The notes beneath the pieces were generated by a model, which worked only from the letters and a program-made list of their open reading frames with translations, was not told the DNA's origin and searched no databases. 64,000 nucleotides of DNA from Thereva unica (lineage: Eukaryota; Arthropoda; Insecta; Diptera; Therevidae): the NCBI GenBank assembly GCA_949987705.1, contig OX465282.1, positions 84,246,070 to 84,310,069 of the forward strand, written 5' to 3'. Below are positions 10,291 to 21,161 of the stretch, piece after piece (positions within the stretch are counted from its first letter, which is position 1; each line of letters begins with the position of its first letter). A program made the translations under genes and the position numbers.

Positions 10291-12150
10291 GGTCTTCTAT
10301 CTATTTATTTATTTATTTGCCAAACAAGGCACTTAACAAAAACAGTTACAGATAAAAAAATACATATTAACGTTAATAAAGGAACATTGCAAGTATTTAA
10401 TATTTAAATATTAAACTAAGATCTAGGTCTACAGCGTTAGTTAGAAGAGGACAACAGGGAAATTAGTTTTCTTTTATAGGAACTTTTGTTAATTGAGGGA
10501 GAGAAATAGGACGCGTAGGAATTGAAGGTAATGCAGCACCTGTTAACGGGCTCGTTTCTAGCATATTCAGTGCGATGCGGGTACTCCTTAAGCAGTTTGG
10601 AATGTCTTGTTTGTCGAGTATCGTTACATTTGATTGTGTCCGACAGGAACTGCACCTTGAGGTTATTGTTCAGGGCATCCAAGGTAAAACAAGATATATG
10701 TACAAGCAATTTCCGTCTACCCAAGTAGAAATTCTTTTAGTTTTTGACGAGGCCATACGAGTAACTTGTTAGTAAATGTGGGGAAAAACTAGTCTAGTAT
10801 TTCCCTACGAGTTATTCAAGTGGAAATGATAGGGAAAAACTATTCTACCATTTTCCTATAAGTAACTTGTGAGGAAATGCTAGAGAAAAACTATTCTAGG
10901 TTTTCCCTACGAATAACTTGAGGGAAACTAATCGGAAAAACCTATTCCAGCTTTATCCTACAAGTAACTCGCGAGGAAAGGCTGGAGAAAAACTAGACTA
11001 GTTTTTCCTACGAATTACTTGTTAGAAAATGATAGAGAAAAACTACTCCAGCATTTTCATACAAGTTACTTGTGTTTTTCTAGAGAAAAACTATTCTAGT
11101 ACTTCCCTACGAGGACCTCGAGGTGAAATGATAGGGAGGAAACTATTCTAGTAGATTCTTATAAGTAACTCGAAAGGAAATGATATGGAAACTCTATTTT
11201 AAAAATCATTTTGAGTAATTTTCGAAGAAACTAAAGTATAAAGCGATTTTAGTATTTTCCTACAAATACTCGCCAGGAAATGTTACCAAAAATTTATATA
11301 TGTAATCACAAAACCTTTCTGTAATCAATGTTTTCTCTATAAGATAGATAAAGTCGTTCTCCTCTTTTCCACATTTTTTCCTCAAGTACGGGAATTCACG
11401 GCAACAGAACAGTCAAATACAGTTTCGTTGTGACTTTCGGCTGAATAAGAGTTAAAAAGTGCGAAAGTTTTAACGAGAAACTAACCAGTTTTCGAATAGA
11501 AGTCTAATAGTTTTTTGCATGTAATAGGCTAGTTTTCTACGAAAGAATGGTTGGGAACTGGCTAGTTTTCTACGAAGGGCTGGTTAGTTTATTGCGACTG
11601 AATTGCCAGTTTATTGCAAGTGAATAGCCAGTTTATGACGAGGCGCTCGTCAGTTTCTGACTAGATTTTCCCTACAAGGCACTAGCAAAAACTAGCGTTA
11701 CATAATCCTACAAAGCCCTCACAAGTTTTCCTCACCAGTTACTTGTTAGAAAAAGGGAAAAACTAACCAGTTACTGGTAGATTACTAGTAAAAATTTCTA
11801 CTTGGGTAAGGGATAGAGCCAAGAGATCAAGGATTTTGAGCCTGTCCTTATAGTGAGGAAGGTTGTGAAAATTCGAGGGATTATAGAGGTTCTTAAGCGC
11901 GAAAAGAAGGAACTTCTTTTGGACAGATTCTATTCGATTAATACTAATTTGAAATATAAGATCCCAGATCTGGCACGCATACTCAAGAATAGGACAGACC
12001 AATGAGCAAAACAAGGCTTTAGTAACTCAAACATTGTCGAATTCTTTAGCTCTTCTCTTGATAAAGCCCAACAGCTTGTTGGATCTAGCAATAATATTAT
12101 CATAGTGTAAGTTAAAGTTTAACTTGCTGTCGAGGATAATGCCTCAATTG
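10290..12150 (-). mobile_element. 5'-truncated Jockey-like LINE inserted in BEL-1
   Basis: The 3' tail is a (TTTA)n run (10296-10317 on the plus strand), giving (TAAA)n on the element strand. Reading from about 12140 downwards, the RT C-terminal region appears: SNKLLGFIKRRAKEFDNV, then ALFCSLVCPILEYACQIWD and RIESVQKKFLLFALKNLYN. After the inserted element at 10720-11806 it continues as RRKLLVHISCFTLDALNN down to about 10440. These motifs are standard for the C-terminal third of Jockey-clade RT. The BEL-1 protease is cut between ...DLADPQL and ...KIDVMLG, so this LINE is younger than BEL-1. Confidence 0.75.
10720..11806. mobile_element. TA-flanked element with internal 50-bp tandem repeats, nested in the LINE
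   Basis: The termini CCCAAGTAGAAATT and AATTTCTACTTGGG are inverted repeats flanked by TA (10718-10719 and 11807-11808). Removing the element and one TA restores the LINE frame as ...LALSL|RRKLL..., a clean proof of insertion. The interior from about 10780 to 11180 is a tandem array of roughly 50-bp units. Each holds a form of GAGAAAAACTATTCTAG plus TTTTCCCTACGAGTAACTTG. No coding sequence. The TA duplication suggests mobilisation by a Tc1/mariner-type transposase. Confidence 0.8.
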
Positions 12151-12154
12151 CGGG

Positions 12155-12458
12155 TCAGCTAGGTCGTAACTCTCAAGGAAAGTCCAGTCATTGATGTTGA
12201 AGGCAGTTGATGGACATCTGGTGGTTAATCTCGGTAAGATGAGCGCAGTGACCGTTTTGTGCACAGTCAAATCTAGAGCATAAAACTAGATTTACTCTGC
12301 CTTTGGTGAATCCTGATGTTGTATGCCCTATACCTGAGACTTTCATTCTGTATTTCTCCCTTTTGTGCCCAAGCTGTTGAATGAAGTCTTCGCGGATAAA
12401 CGATGCTGTGGAACCAGAGTCGATTAGAATGCGGCATTCCTACAATGACCCAGTTGCG
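12155..12458 (-). pseudogene. BEL-1 aspartic protease N-terminal part
   Basis: Minus-strand translation gives CRILIDSGSTASFIRED, FIQQLGHKREKYRMKVSGIG and, after a frameshift, LILPRLTTRCPSTAFNIN and DWTFLESYDLADPQ. The DSGST box is the catalytic aspartyl motif of a Pao-type protease (peptidase A17 family, by family knowledge). The ADP segment joins across the LINE to KIDVMLG at 10276. The gag zinc-knuckle region expected just upstream is missing. Confidence 0.75.
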
Positions 12459-13056
12459 TCAAGAACGTGGACCAGCGATTGTAATGTGCTTAATGAGGGA
12501 TGCGGCCTCATCCTTAAGAGCGCTTTTTAGATGCTGAAATTTATGAACGTTCGACAGCGAACCTCTTTGATGCAAGGATGAGGTGAACAAATCTTTGAAA
12601 GACGGCCGATCCTTATAGTCTCCGTTGAACGTGGAAATATTTATCTGCGGTAATTTTACTTCCAGAGGATTTGGTGCGTGCTGAGACATGCCATCCAAAA
12701 CATTTCGTTGTTGCTCGAATAGCCGACTAATCGTTGAATTCAATTGTTCGGTAGTTGCGGATACACCACTAATTGAAGGCGTTGAAGCGTTTCGTTGGGT
12801 TTATTGCCCGGCATAATTTCACCTTGGCATTGAAATATTTGGCTTCGAATTCATCGTACTCTGAAGCAATTTCCTGAAGCACCAAAGCGTCATCTATCTT
12901 TATGAAGGACTGCCAATGTTCTTCCAATTTCTCTAACCTGGTTGTTATATCCTCAACGCTCGTGGTATCAGCTATGCCATCAGCGAACGTTAATGTTCGT
13001 GTTACTGAGCCCTTTATGCGCCCTCGCTGATTCTTCAACAGGGCAACATCCGTCAT
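12459..13056 (-). pseudogene. BEL-1 gag (DUF1759-like), broken
   Basis: The start ATG at 13056 gives MTDVALLKNQRGRIKGSVTR, a typical Pao gag N terminus of coiled, charged sequence (LEKLEEHWQSFIKIDDAL). After a break near 12760 the frame continues with SRLFEQQRNVLDGMSQ, VKLPQINISTFNGDYKDRPS and FQHLKSALKDEAASLI. The LPQINISTFNGDY…FKDLF stretch is the hallmark of the conserved gag core of BEL/Pao elements. The C-terminal zinc knuckles are absent. Confidence 0.85.
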
Positions 13057-13218
13057 TGTGTAGAAAATTTATTGAATTTTAAATAATTTTGAAGGTAGTA
13101 AATTGGTTGACTATTTAGCTATACTTATGCGGGCACGCTTATATCTTCGAAGGACAAAATGACTTTCGGCTGATTCTTTTTGTAGGTTTTCCCCTTCACT
13201 TTCTTTACAGGTTAATTT

Positions 13219-13233
13219 CGGGTTTCGGCACCA
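13219..13233 (-). other. BEL-1 primer-binding site, tRNA-Phe
   Basis: On the minus strand this reads TGGTGCCGAAACCCG, complementary to the 3' end (…CGGGTTTCGGCACCA) of insect tRNA-Phe. It lies six bases inside the LTR border at 13240, slightly more than the usual spacing. Confidence 0.7.
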
Positions 13234-13239
13234 TAAATA

Positions 13240-13498
13240 TGTTAGGAATTGTAATAATGCTAGGAATTAATTCCTGGTCAAAGAAAAGTTTATCCTAACA
13301 CAAAATACTTAATATTTTTATTTTTATTTTTAAATTAGAATTAGAACGCGACAATTTTCAACGATTTCTTGATGTCAACTCATTTTTCTCAAATGTTTTA
13401 TCCAAAAGTCCTAAAAAAGTCCTAAGCATGCCTTGCATTACTAAATTTCCAATACAGTGCTTATGCTAAGTATGAAATGCATTACCAAATCCCCAACA
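13240..13498 (-). repeat. BEL-1 5' LTR (solo remaining copy)
   Basis: A 259-bp segment beginning TGTTAGGAATT and ending CCCCAACA, an imperfect TG…CA inverted pair. It sits immediately 5' (minus strand) of the primer site and gag. The matching 3' LTR was lost with the 3' part of the element. Confidence 0.65.
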
Positions 13499-13789
13499 GT
13501 TCATCCACTCTTCCTCCTGTTGGGTCAATACTGTGATTAGAATGACATCGCTAGCTAAAAGATGGTTTCTTTCTAGTCTTCCACATTAAAATTAATCTCT
13601 TAACGACAACTCAAAAATATAAAGATCGAGCCTTGCTCTTCAAGTTTAACGGTCTCTTGCAGCATACATCAGTTTCGGATGCAAAGCATTGTGTCTGTGT
13701 GAGATCTTGGTCGTTGCAAGTACTAGATGGAGCCACTCGGATCCAATCACTCAATGGTAGACCGCCACCACCTTTCGGGTCTGATGACG

Positions 13790-14510
13790 GTAGGAAGGTA
13801 CCGAGGTGATCATCGATCCCAAATGTATCTTGGAGCGATGGGAAGAGCAGTATCATTAATTGCTAAATGGCGAGCTAACTGAAGACGAACTAAAGGAAGC
13901 TCCACCAATATCTGATGATGATGCTATGCTGCCGCCACCAAGCTTAGAAGAAGCTAGCAGAGCCATAACCCGGCTGAAAAACAATAAGGCCTCGGGTGCA
14001 GACGCCATTCCAGCGGAGCCAGAGGACTGGAGAAAAAGCGTCCCTTGAGCGGTACATAAAAAAAGGTGATATCTCAGCGTTTACTAATTATCGCGGTATA
14101 ACGTTGTTGAGTACCGCTTATAAGATATTCTCCTCCATCCTACAAAACAGAATGTCTCCATACGCCCGAAACATCATAATCATCATCATTACCAGTGTGG
14201 CTTCAGTCCAGGAAAATCAACAACTTTTCAGATTTTCACCTTGAGGCAGGCTATGGAAAAATGTCTAGAGTTTCAAAACTTTTCATAGACTTTAAAGCGG
14301 CCTATGATAGCATAGCCAGAGTAGAGCTATACAAAGTCATGAGAGAGTTCGGCATCCCCAACAAACTGAAAAGACTATGTAGGTTGACTATGACCAATGT
14401 GACAAGCTAAGTAAATGTATCCGGAACACTGTCCAGACCAATCAACATCTATAAAAGACTCCGACAAGGGGACGGTCTAGCGTGCTTGCCTTGGTGACAT
14501 GTAAACCTCT
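13790..14510 (+). pseudogene. Non-LTR RT fragment A (CFDP2/RTE-like group)
   Basis: Frames read DPKCILERWEEQYH, an in-frame stop, then LLNGELTEDELKEAPPISDD, LEEASRAITRLKNNKASGAD, IYKKGD-like YIKKGDISAFTNYRGITLLS and, after shifts, [20 protein letters not shown] and RLRQGDGLACLPW. These are the fingers and first palm motifs (the Asp in [10 protein letters not shown]) of a non-LTR RT often annotated as 'endonuclease-reverse transcriptase'. The clade is uncertain. A stop, frameshifts and truncation after RQGD make it dead. It abuts an unrelated Jockey fragment, suggesting insertion or recombination. Confidence 0.8.
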
Positions 14511-14689
14511 ATCAAAAAATTCAAAACGCGCTAACGGCTAAACCGTTATGATTCGTCTATCCAAGACCTATCCACAGCTGGGCGTTTCGACAGTTTCAGC
14601 AATACACCCTGTATAATGAGAATCTGACTCGAATGAGAGCAATCCACTCCCAAGTAAATTTTTTGGCTAAAAGCGCTCTTCTCACACTA

Positions 14690-15672
14690 TTCGGGGCTTC
14701 GTCAATGGTTGCCAAACCGATTGCGTTTATACTGACTTCAGTAAGGCCTTTGACAAGCTCTCTCACTCGATTATAGCTCTCAAACTAAAAAAAAATAGGC
14801 TTTCGGCATGCCCTTGTGGTATGGTTCCAATCATACTTAGCCGACAGAACCTATCAAGTTCTATTTCGTGGAGTCAAATCCAGAAACATTGAAGAGCCCT
14901 CTGGCGTCCCGCAAGGTAGTCATCCAGATCCTCTACTTTTTATCTTATCAATCGATGGCATTGTCACTTTACTAAAGCACTGTAATATCCTTATTTACGC
15001 CGATGACATCAAACTGTACAGGCTCATTAAGAGTAGTAAATTGCAAACTTTTGCAAATTGACCTTAACACCTTCTATTCTTGGTGTTCTAATAACAACCT
15101 GGTTTTTAGAAAACATAGTCCAATAATTTATGCCTATAGTTTTCTTCACAGCATAATCTCTCGCGTAAACTCTGTAACTGATCTTGGGGTTAGGTTTGAT
15201 TGTAAGCTCGATTTTTCCACTCACATCAATTATATCTCTTCCAAGGGCAGTTTACTCCTGGGATTTATAAAAAGATGGTCTAAGGAATTCAAAGACATAT
15301 CTTTAGTGAGGCGTTACGCCTCCCAGGTGTGGTCCCCTCACTACACCTCCAAATTGAAAGATTCGAATCGGTTCAAAGGAAATTTGTCCGATTTGCACTC
15401 AGCCGCCTCCCTTAGGATAACTCTCTTATTCTTCCGTCTTACGAGAACAGGCTTAATTAACTTAAGCTCTATCCATAAGCGTGGCGAGGTTGCTGACGTT
15501 ATTTTCGTTCATCGGCTACTAAATGGTAAGGTCGAATCAGGTTTCTTGCGTAGCCATGCGTCGTTTAAAGCGAATGATTATAACCAGAGGGGCGAACCTC
15601 TGATATACATTAATTCCTCTAATACGAATTACGGCATGTACGAACCTGTTAATCGCAGGCTTATTAATTAAT
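14690..15672 (+). pseudogene. Jockey-clade RT fragment B
   Basis: Starting with FVNGCQTDCVYTDFSKAFDK, the sequence follows Jockey RT order: FRHALVVWFQSYLADRTYQV, EEPSGVPQGSHPDPLLF, LIYADDIKLYRLI (catalytic YADD near 14999), FYSWCSNNNLVF and VTDLGVRFDCKLDFSTHIN. Then come SLLLGFIKRWSKEFKDI, a small deletion, and a C terminus ending YEPVNRRLIN with a stop at 15672. GVPQGS (rather than CPQG) is the Jockey/CR1 form. Frameshifts near 14795, 15050 and 15120 show decay. Related copies lie at 48915-49190 (plus) and 10290-12150 (minus). Confidence 0.8.
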
Positions 15673-15689
15673 GTCAATAAAAATATCAT

Positions 15690-15955
15690 TGTTTTTTGCA
15701 TGCATTTGCTTCAAAACGATCACGTACGTCGTTTAAACAAAAAACGGGTTGACCGAATTTTATGAAAATATTTCCATATCATATTTTCATTAATACGCTT
15801 CAAATTTCACCTCAAAGAAGTCAATAAGCAAATACTCACACAAAGTTCTTCTCAAAATTATGTTTAAAAGGCTATTTGGACCTTAAAATTTATAAGTACA
15901 TATATTGAAATATACAATTTTGGTTTTCTGACCGATTGTAATTTCGGGTCTTCAG
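15690..15955 (+). repeat. Repeat family R, degenerate fragment
   Basis: Contains ACGTCGTTTAAACAAAAAAC, TTGACCGAATTTTATGAAAA and ATACGCTTCAAATTTCACC, followed by a decayed 3' part ending near TTTTCTGACCGATTGTAAT. It matches the module order of the other R copies but lacks the terminal GGGAAGTTAA. Confidence 0.6.
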
Positions 15956-18460
15956 CTCCAATGTTTAGGTATTAAAGTTGTTCAACTCAGTTCATAATAG
16001 GGCTCTAAATTTTTCATTGTTCGAGGGGTTAGTTTATACTGAAGAAGAATAAAACTTTGCGAAGAGGAGTCTAATGCAAAACTAGCTAAAATAACTTCAT
16101 TTATAGTTACATACAATTAAGAACAAAAACTCTGCTCATCTTAGCAAATACTTTACTTTTGCCTAGAAATGCATTATATTCAATATGGGATCAATTCTGA
16201 TTCAATAAAATTGACCATTACGTTTCAATCAAAAACCAGAATTTTGATAATATTTGAGCAAAATTTTACACAAGCGAATATATTAAGAAAAATTGCTATA
16301 GGTTAAAGCACAGAGTATCCTACAAACCATTTAATAAAAAATCACTTTCTAGAAATTCATTTTAGCACATATTTAGCCAAATCTGAGTTACATTTTCAAA
16401 CGCATTACTCACATTTTATAAATATATCTTATGAGCACATATTAAGCGGCAAAACTTGTTGTTTGCAAGACTGGAAGGTTGCGGCTCGACCATCCAAAAG
16501 TCATAATACGATGGCAGCAACGTTAATCATGAAATAATAAATAAAATAGCTTTCAGCTAGATCTGGCGCTCCAGATTATACATGTTAGAAGATTGTCTTA
16601 ATAAAAAAAATTTCATGGAGTTCAATGTGACAAAAAAAGTCTCCATTTAATAAAAATTACAGAAGTGAACGAACATTAGTCTGAAAAATTTCTACTACGA
16701 ATTCGTCGCTCATGCCGGTTACTAAGGTCAAACAGCGATTAGAATCTGTTACTATAAGTTTCAATATAAAATCATCATGCGTCGACCTCAGATAAATATA
16801 TTATAGAATCTCTACCAGGTTTGCAAATGTAAAAGGGATTTTCAAAGGTCAATTCAAATTAAATTAATTTGAAAAACAGAAATTTGTTATGAGAGTTTAA
16901 AGAGGGTATTATTAGTGCTGCAAATAATCAAGTTCGTACAACCTATTCATTATGCAATTGTTGGTTTCTGAGTAGTTAACAATCTATAGAAGATGTGGTA
17001 ATCGCAATCAACATAAACAATTAGCAAAATGATTGATGATAATATTTGCTATCTCAATATTGAAAATGTTGAGTATGTAGGTATAAAAATAGAGAAACAT
17101 GGATTGTAACTTTTACAAAAAGGTTAATGACACAACAAAGATAGAGGCGTTAGCCAAAATTTTCTTGTAGATATTTAGTGGCTATGAAATTAGCAGAATG
17201 ACTTGTGCGATTTGTATGAAGGTGTTTATAATAAACTCATAATGTTTCAAGAAGTAATCTGAGGATATATGGAACGCAACAGAAGGCAGATATATGTATA
17301 TGTATATAACTGAATAAAAGGAAGAGGAAGAAAATTGCTCAAAGACAAAATTGTACTAATATGAGAGATATTAGCCGGGTTTAATGAAACCAACAAAAAA
17401 GCAGAGCAGTTCAAAGCAGCTGCCAAATTGCACTGGAGAGACATTTCTTACATTTTTCGAGGGAGTGAAATTTTGTACTGGAGAGATATTTCTTAATTCT
17501 TTTGCGGCAGCAAAATTTCAAACTTGAAATTATAGGCGAGGTGGGATTGTAAAATATAAACATACATTGAAGAGGCATAGATTTCTTATATTGTGTAACA
17601 ATTTGAACTTGATTAATGAAAACAATTCCTCTTCTATTGAATATATTTCACTTCTGTAACTTAAATTTCTTATTATCGTAATGATCTTTATTGAATGAAA
17701 CTAAGATAGAACACTGTGCAGGGCACCCTAATCACAGGGCTAATAAATGGGTTACAGCCCTGGGGCGCAAGTTTTTTCGGGGCAGCAACTTTTGTTGATA
17801 ATATATTTTTTGGCTGTTATTAGTTATTAGTTATTTTTATTTAAAATCTTTTTATGACAAAATAACCAAATTATATGTTCTAATGAAATAGAAAATATTA
17901 TACATGTATGTGAGGATCAACTTTGGTGAACCGACGCCAAAGTTATTTTAAGATTTGCCCGCTATTAAACAAAACACCACCTTCTTATAAAATTTTATTT
18001 AACACAAAAATGATTCTCGACAATTCTCTTGGAGTCACAATTTAGTAATTTAGTTTACTTCAATAGAATGGAGAATAGTCGGAAAGATCGCTGTTTGAAT
18101 GTAAATCGAATTTAGGTCATTCCGTCATTCTGACGTATCATATTCCGAATCATTAGCCCCATCCTTTTAGGCCATCCGCTGCGGCTGGAGCTATCCTGGG
18201 TCCCTTGTGGTCACCTGTCTTTTCCAGTTCCTAACGGTCGTGATTCTGCCGTTTCACTAAGTACACGGTAAGATTCCAAAAACTTAGGTTTTAATTTCAA
18301 CCCTGGGCCAAATTATTTTCCTTTGACTGCAACCAAGGCGCCCTCCTTATAGTATAGTATACTTGCATTTTTACGCTTCTTATTTCTTTGTCTCCTATTC
18401 TCCTGAAGCTTAGTAATATTTTGTTTGGCTTCTCGTCGTACTATTTCCTGCATGTACTGT
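15956..18460. other. Gene-free AT-rich stretch
   Basis: No convincing coding frame. A short imperfect direct repeat (ACTGGAGAGAYATTTCTTA near 17430 and 17478) and a patch with GGGCTAATAAATGGGTTACAG (about 17738) hint at old repeats that I could not define. Confidence 0.3.
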
Positions 18461-18770
18461 CGTCGCGTTATCGCCGCTTATAAAGGCTTGAAAGTCTGGT
18501 AATGCTGCTAACTTAATTTCCATGCCGATTAATGTGCGTGGTACAAGTGTCCGGCACCGCAATTAATAATTTGGTTAGGATACGATTTATATACTCTTTA
18601 CCTTCCCTTCGGGACGCCAGCAGTGATTAATGAATATGCCTTCATTTATGCGGCTATTTCGAAGCAATTTGGCTGTAAAAGCTGTTCCTCGGGCCTTCTT
18701 GGGTTACCAAAAATTAATACCAGCTTAATCAATCAGTGGGCAACCTCTACACTTGACGTAGGGTACAACC
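18461..18770 (-). pseudogene. Decayed gypsy-type integrase fragment
   Basis: Minus-strand frames give ARGTAFTAKLLRNS, then CWRPEGKV, YINRILTKLLIAVP and LIGMEIKLAALPDFQAF. In order and content these match the integrase core around the last catalytic Glu in LTR retrotransposons (compare the generic pattern GTAFTAK…GVPRGNGQVERINRIL…GM.P). The catalytic region is broken by frameshifts and substitutions. Further downstream to about 18170 faint C-terminal integrase-like sequence may continue. Element assignment is tentative. Confidence 0.5.
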
Positions 18771-19669
18771 AAAGGAATTTAGAAAACGAATCCACTGTTA
18801 CTATAGTATACTATGGTTGTATCTTTTATTAGTTCCTTTCATTGGGCATAATCTACATATATGCAATGTCTGAAGGGAACGATCCTTTTTATTAAGGAGT
18901 TATTTTCGATTTATTTGTGCTTTAGTAGAAACTTTATTATTTATTTCGCAACTTTATAATTAGCTTTTTTAAATTCATGAAATCAAAAATCAACTGACAA
19001 CTCTTAATTAATCAATTTATTTGTTTTCGAATTTGTGTTTTTGTATAAATTCTTTGCACTAAAGTAATATAAGAGTAGTGGGATGATGTCGCTACACTTA
19101 CTTCTTACTAAGGCAGTTTAATGCATAGAAAAAGCTCTTTATTGATTTTTTTTTAATTTGCATGATTTTGTCATTTTGGCATTACAATAGCACCTCGCCT
19201 CGTTTGAAGTATGAAATTCTACTTTATAAAAAGAAAAAAGAGGTGCCTCTTGCAAACTCATTTTATAATCGTGTCCCATCCAACATTAATTTAAACAAAC
19301 CTTGCGCGCCAAATTTTATGAATTTGTCGACTTTTTAGCTTTTTCGGGCGAAAAAAATTTGGTAGAAATTCCTCACGAGGCGCCAAATTCGTCTTTAAAG
19401 GCAACCGGGATCGCGAGCGAAAGCTATTTTGATTATGCTTGCTTAGGGGTTTGCTGTGTATGTTGTATGTAGTACAAAATTTTTCCGTTCGACATCGAAT
19501 TTTAAAAAAGGTTGTATCATATTTTTTTTAGGTCATTATTTATATTTTTTTATGTAACCAAAATCAATTTTTGCAGATTTGTTCTTTTTTCATTACCTTT
19601 TTTTTTATTTAAAGGCGTTGCAAGGCACGCGCGCTTTACTAGTTGAATATATCAATATATGTACATATA
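18771..19669. other. No gene seen
   Basis: AT-rich sequence. A slightly GC-richer patch (19290-19430) has GCGCCAAATTT-like motifs in opposite orientations, possibly remnants of a small TIR element. Confidence 0.25.
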
Positions 19670-20183
19670 TAATAGGTTTTAGGAAATGATTACAAAATAC
19701 AGAGGCAGATAAGAGATTTTCAACATGGAGCGCGTTAATCTAGATGTCTTATTGAAGTTCTGGAAATGGATGAACCATATATTTGAAATTGAAGGGATTG
19801 AAATTGCAAGCATCAAATATTCTGTAAACGTAGATGGATGCATTAAAGAGACTGCCTCAATAAAGCAAGAAAACATTATACAAGGCTAAGTAAGTTCTTG
19901 TCTGTTCTTCGGCCATAGTACTTGTAAAAAACAATTTGGCAACAATAGTTATTATTTTAGAATACGGTAGGCAAGTTGTTGGAATCGAAACTTTCCTCCA
20001 CATTGGAATTAAAAAGTTTGTAATTGTTTTGTTAGGCAGATGTACTTCAAGGGAATAAAGTTTTCTGCATCGAAAACAGCCTATTGGATAATAACGTGGG
20101 ATTCCACATACCACTTTAGTTAACATTTGAAAAGTTAGTGTTAGTTTCATCGAGCACGAAAATTTGAAAAAAAAAAAAAAAAA
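19670..20183 (+). other. Possible retroposed sequence ending in poly(A)
   Basis: A 17-18 A run at 20166-20183 follows a stretch with plus-strand open segments: MERVNLDVLLKFWKWMNHIF… (54 codons from 19724) and, in another frame, a run containing VVGIETFLHIGIKKFVIVLL. I recognise no family. The order frame-shifted coding-like sequence then poly(A) suggests a processed copy. A 97-codon frame on the opposite strand is equally unexplained, so direction and nature are uncertain. Confidence 0.25.
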
Positions 20184-21035
20184 GTTACAATATTTACTTT
20201 CGATCTTAATTTGAAAATGTAAAGTTTTTTTTCTTGTTATGCGGAATTACCGATATGTTCAATGGACAACTTGATTAAATCTGATGTTGAGACTGATTCG
20301 ATATCAATATTTTTTTTAATCTGAGATCTCCAAATAGTAAAATGATTTAATATCATCCGCTCAGGGGTTTTATTTTCCAAATACAAAAAACCGCTGCCAT
20401 CAAATAAATTCAAATCTACGACTATGTAGTAAATATTCAGGCATCATCCACAAAAATACCATTAATTTATAGGTCATGTAAAGTGAAATTAACATTTAGT
20501 TCAGTCGCTCTACACTTAGAGTACCCGACACCTACACATCGAATTTTTAAGCAGCCAAAAATGCTCGTATAGCTTGCCATCGCCAAACAGCAATAATTTA
20601 AGATATTCCGAACAAAACTTAGGCTTTACTGGACATAGTTAACCTTCGATCTGAATAATTCAATTTAGATTTAAAAAAAATCCGTCAGAATTAGAATGCA
20701 TCGAAGGCGCGGTACCCAAAATTTATGTTTCCGACAACTTAACTCACCAACATCCGTGCGATTTCGAAGCGGAATCACTGGAAACGTTTTAATAATGGTT
20801 GTTTCTCAAATACGCGTTTTTGTTTTTTGTTTTGTTTTTCCTGTCGTGACTGTTTTGAGAGAGAAAATAAAATAAAATTTTAACAACATAATTGCCTGCA
20901 CCGGCTTGGACAAGGTCAAGCGCCAGTTTCATATATAATATAAAATCGCCGTCATCGCGTTGCTTTCAAGTCTCATCAAATTAAAGTCCATGTAAGATAA
21001 CAACTAAGGCAAAAAATAAGGTAGAAATTGCCTAC
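20184..21035. other. Spacer; would be the first intron of the candidate gene at 21036
   Basis: No clear reading frame. If the minus-strand exon above is real, this is intronic. I could not find a convincing second exon. Confidence 0.25.
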
Positions 21036-21161
21036 CTGCAGCAAGGCTATAACCATTTGAATAGGCCCTCCGCGGACAACGACTGTCCCAATGGTTGTAG
21101 CCCGAAGACCGCTCGGCAGTCCCTGGCCGGCCTCATCCTCGGTCGAGTTCTGTGAATCCAT
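21036..21161 (-). CDS. Candidate first coding exon of an unidentified host gene
   Basis: On the minus strand an ATG at 21161 in context GTGATTATGGAT opens 42 codons beginning MDSQNSTEDEAGQG and including LRATTIGTVVVRGGPIQMV. The segment ends exactly at CTGCAG|GTAGGC, a good splice donor in phase 0; translation past the donor soon becomes AT-rich and unlike protein. Codon use is GC-rich compared with the surroundings, unlike the transposon debris. I do not recognise the protein. No transmembrane segment is evident; the N-terminal dozen residues are acidic. Upstream DNA (21170-21440) would be 5' UTR or promoter. Later exons were not found. Confidence 0.4.

Noticed and set aside
10780..11180. 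CRISPR-like array
   Set aside because: The repeats are contiguous with no unique spacers and lie inside a eukaryotic transposon.
19990..20080. Similarity of VVGIETFLHIGIKKFVIVLL to ThiF/E1-type nucleotide-binding folds
   Set aside because: No GxGxxG motif or downstream signature could be found; similarity is too weak to claim.
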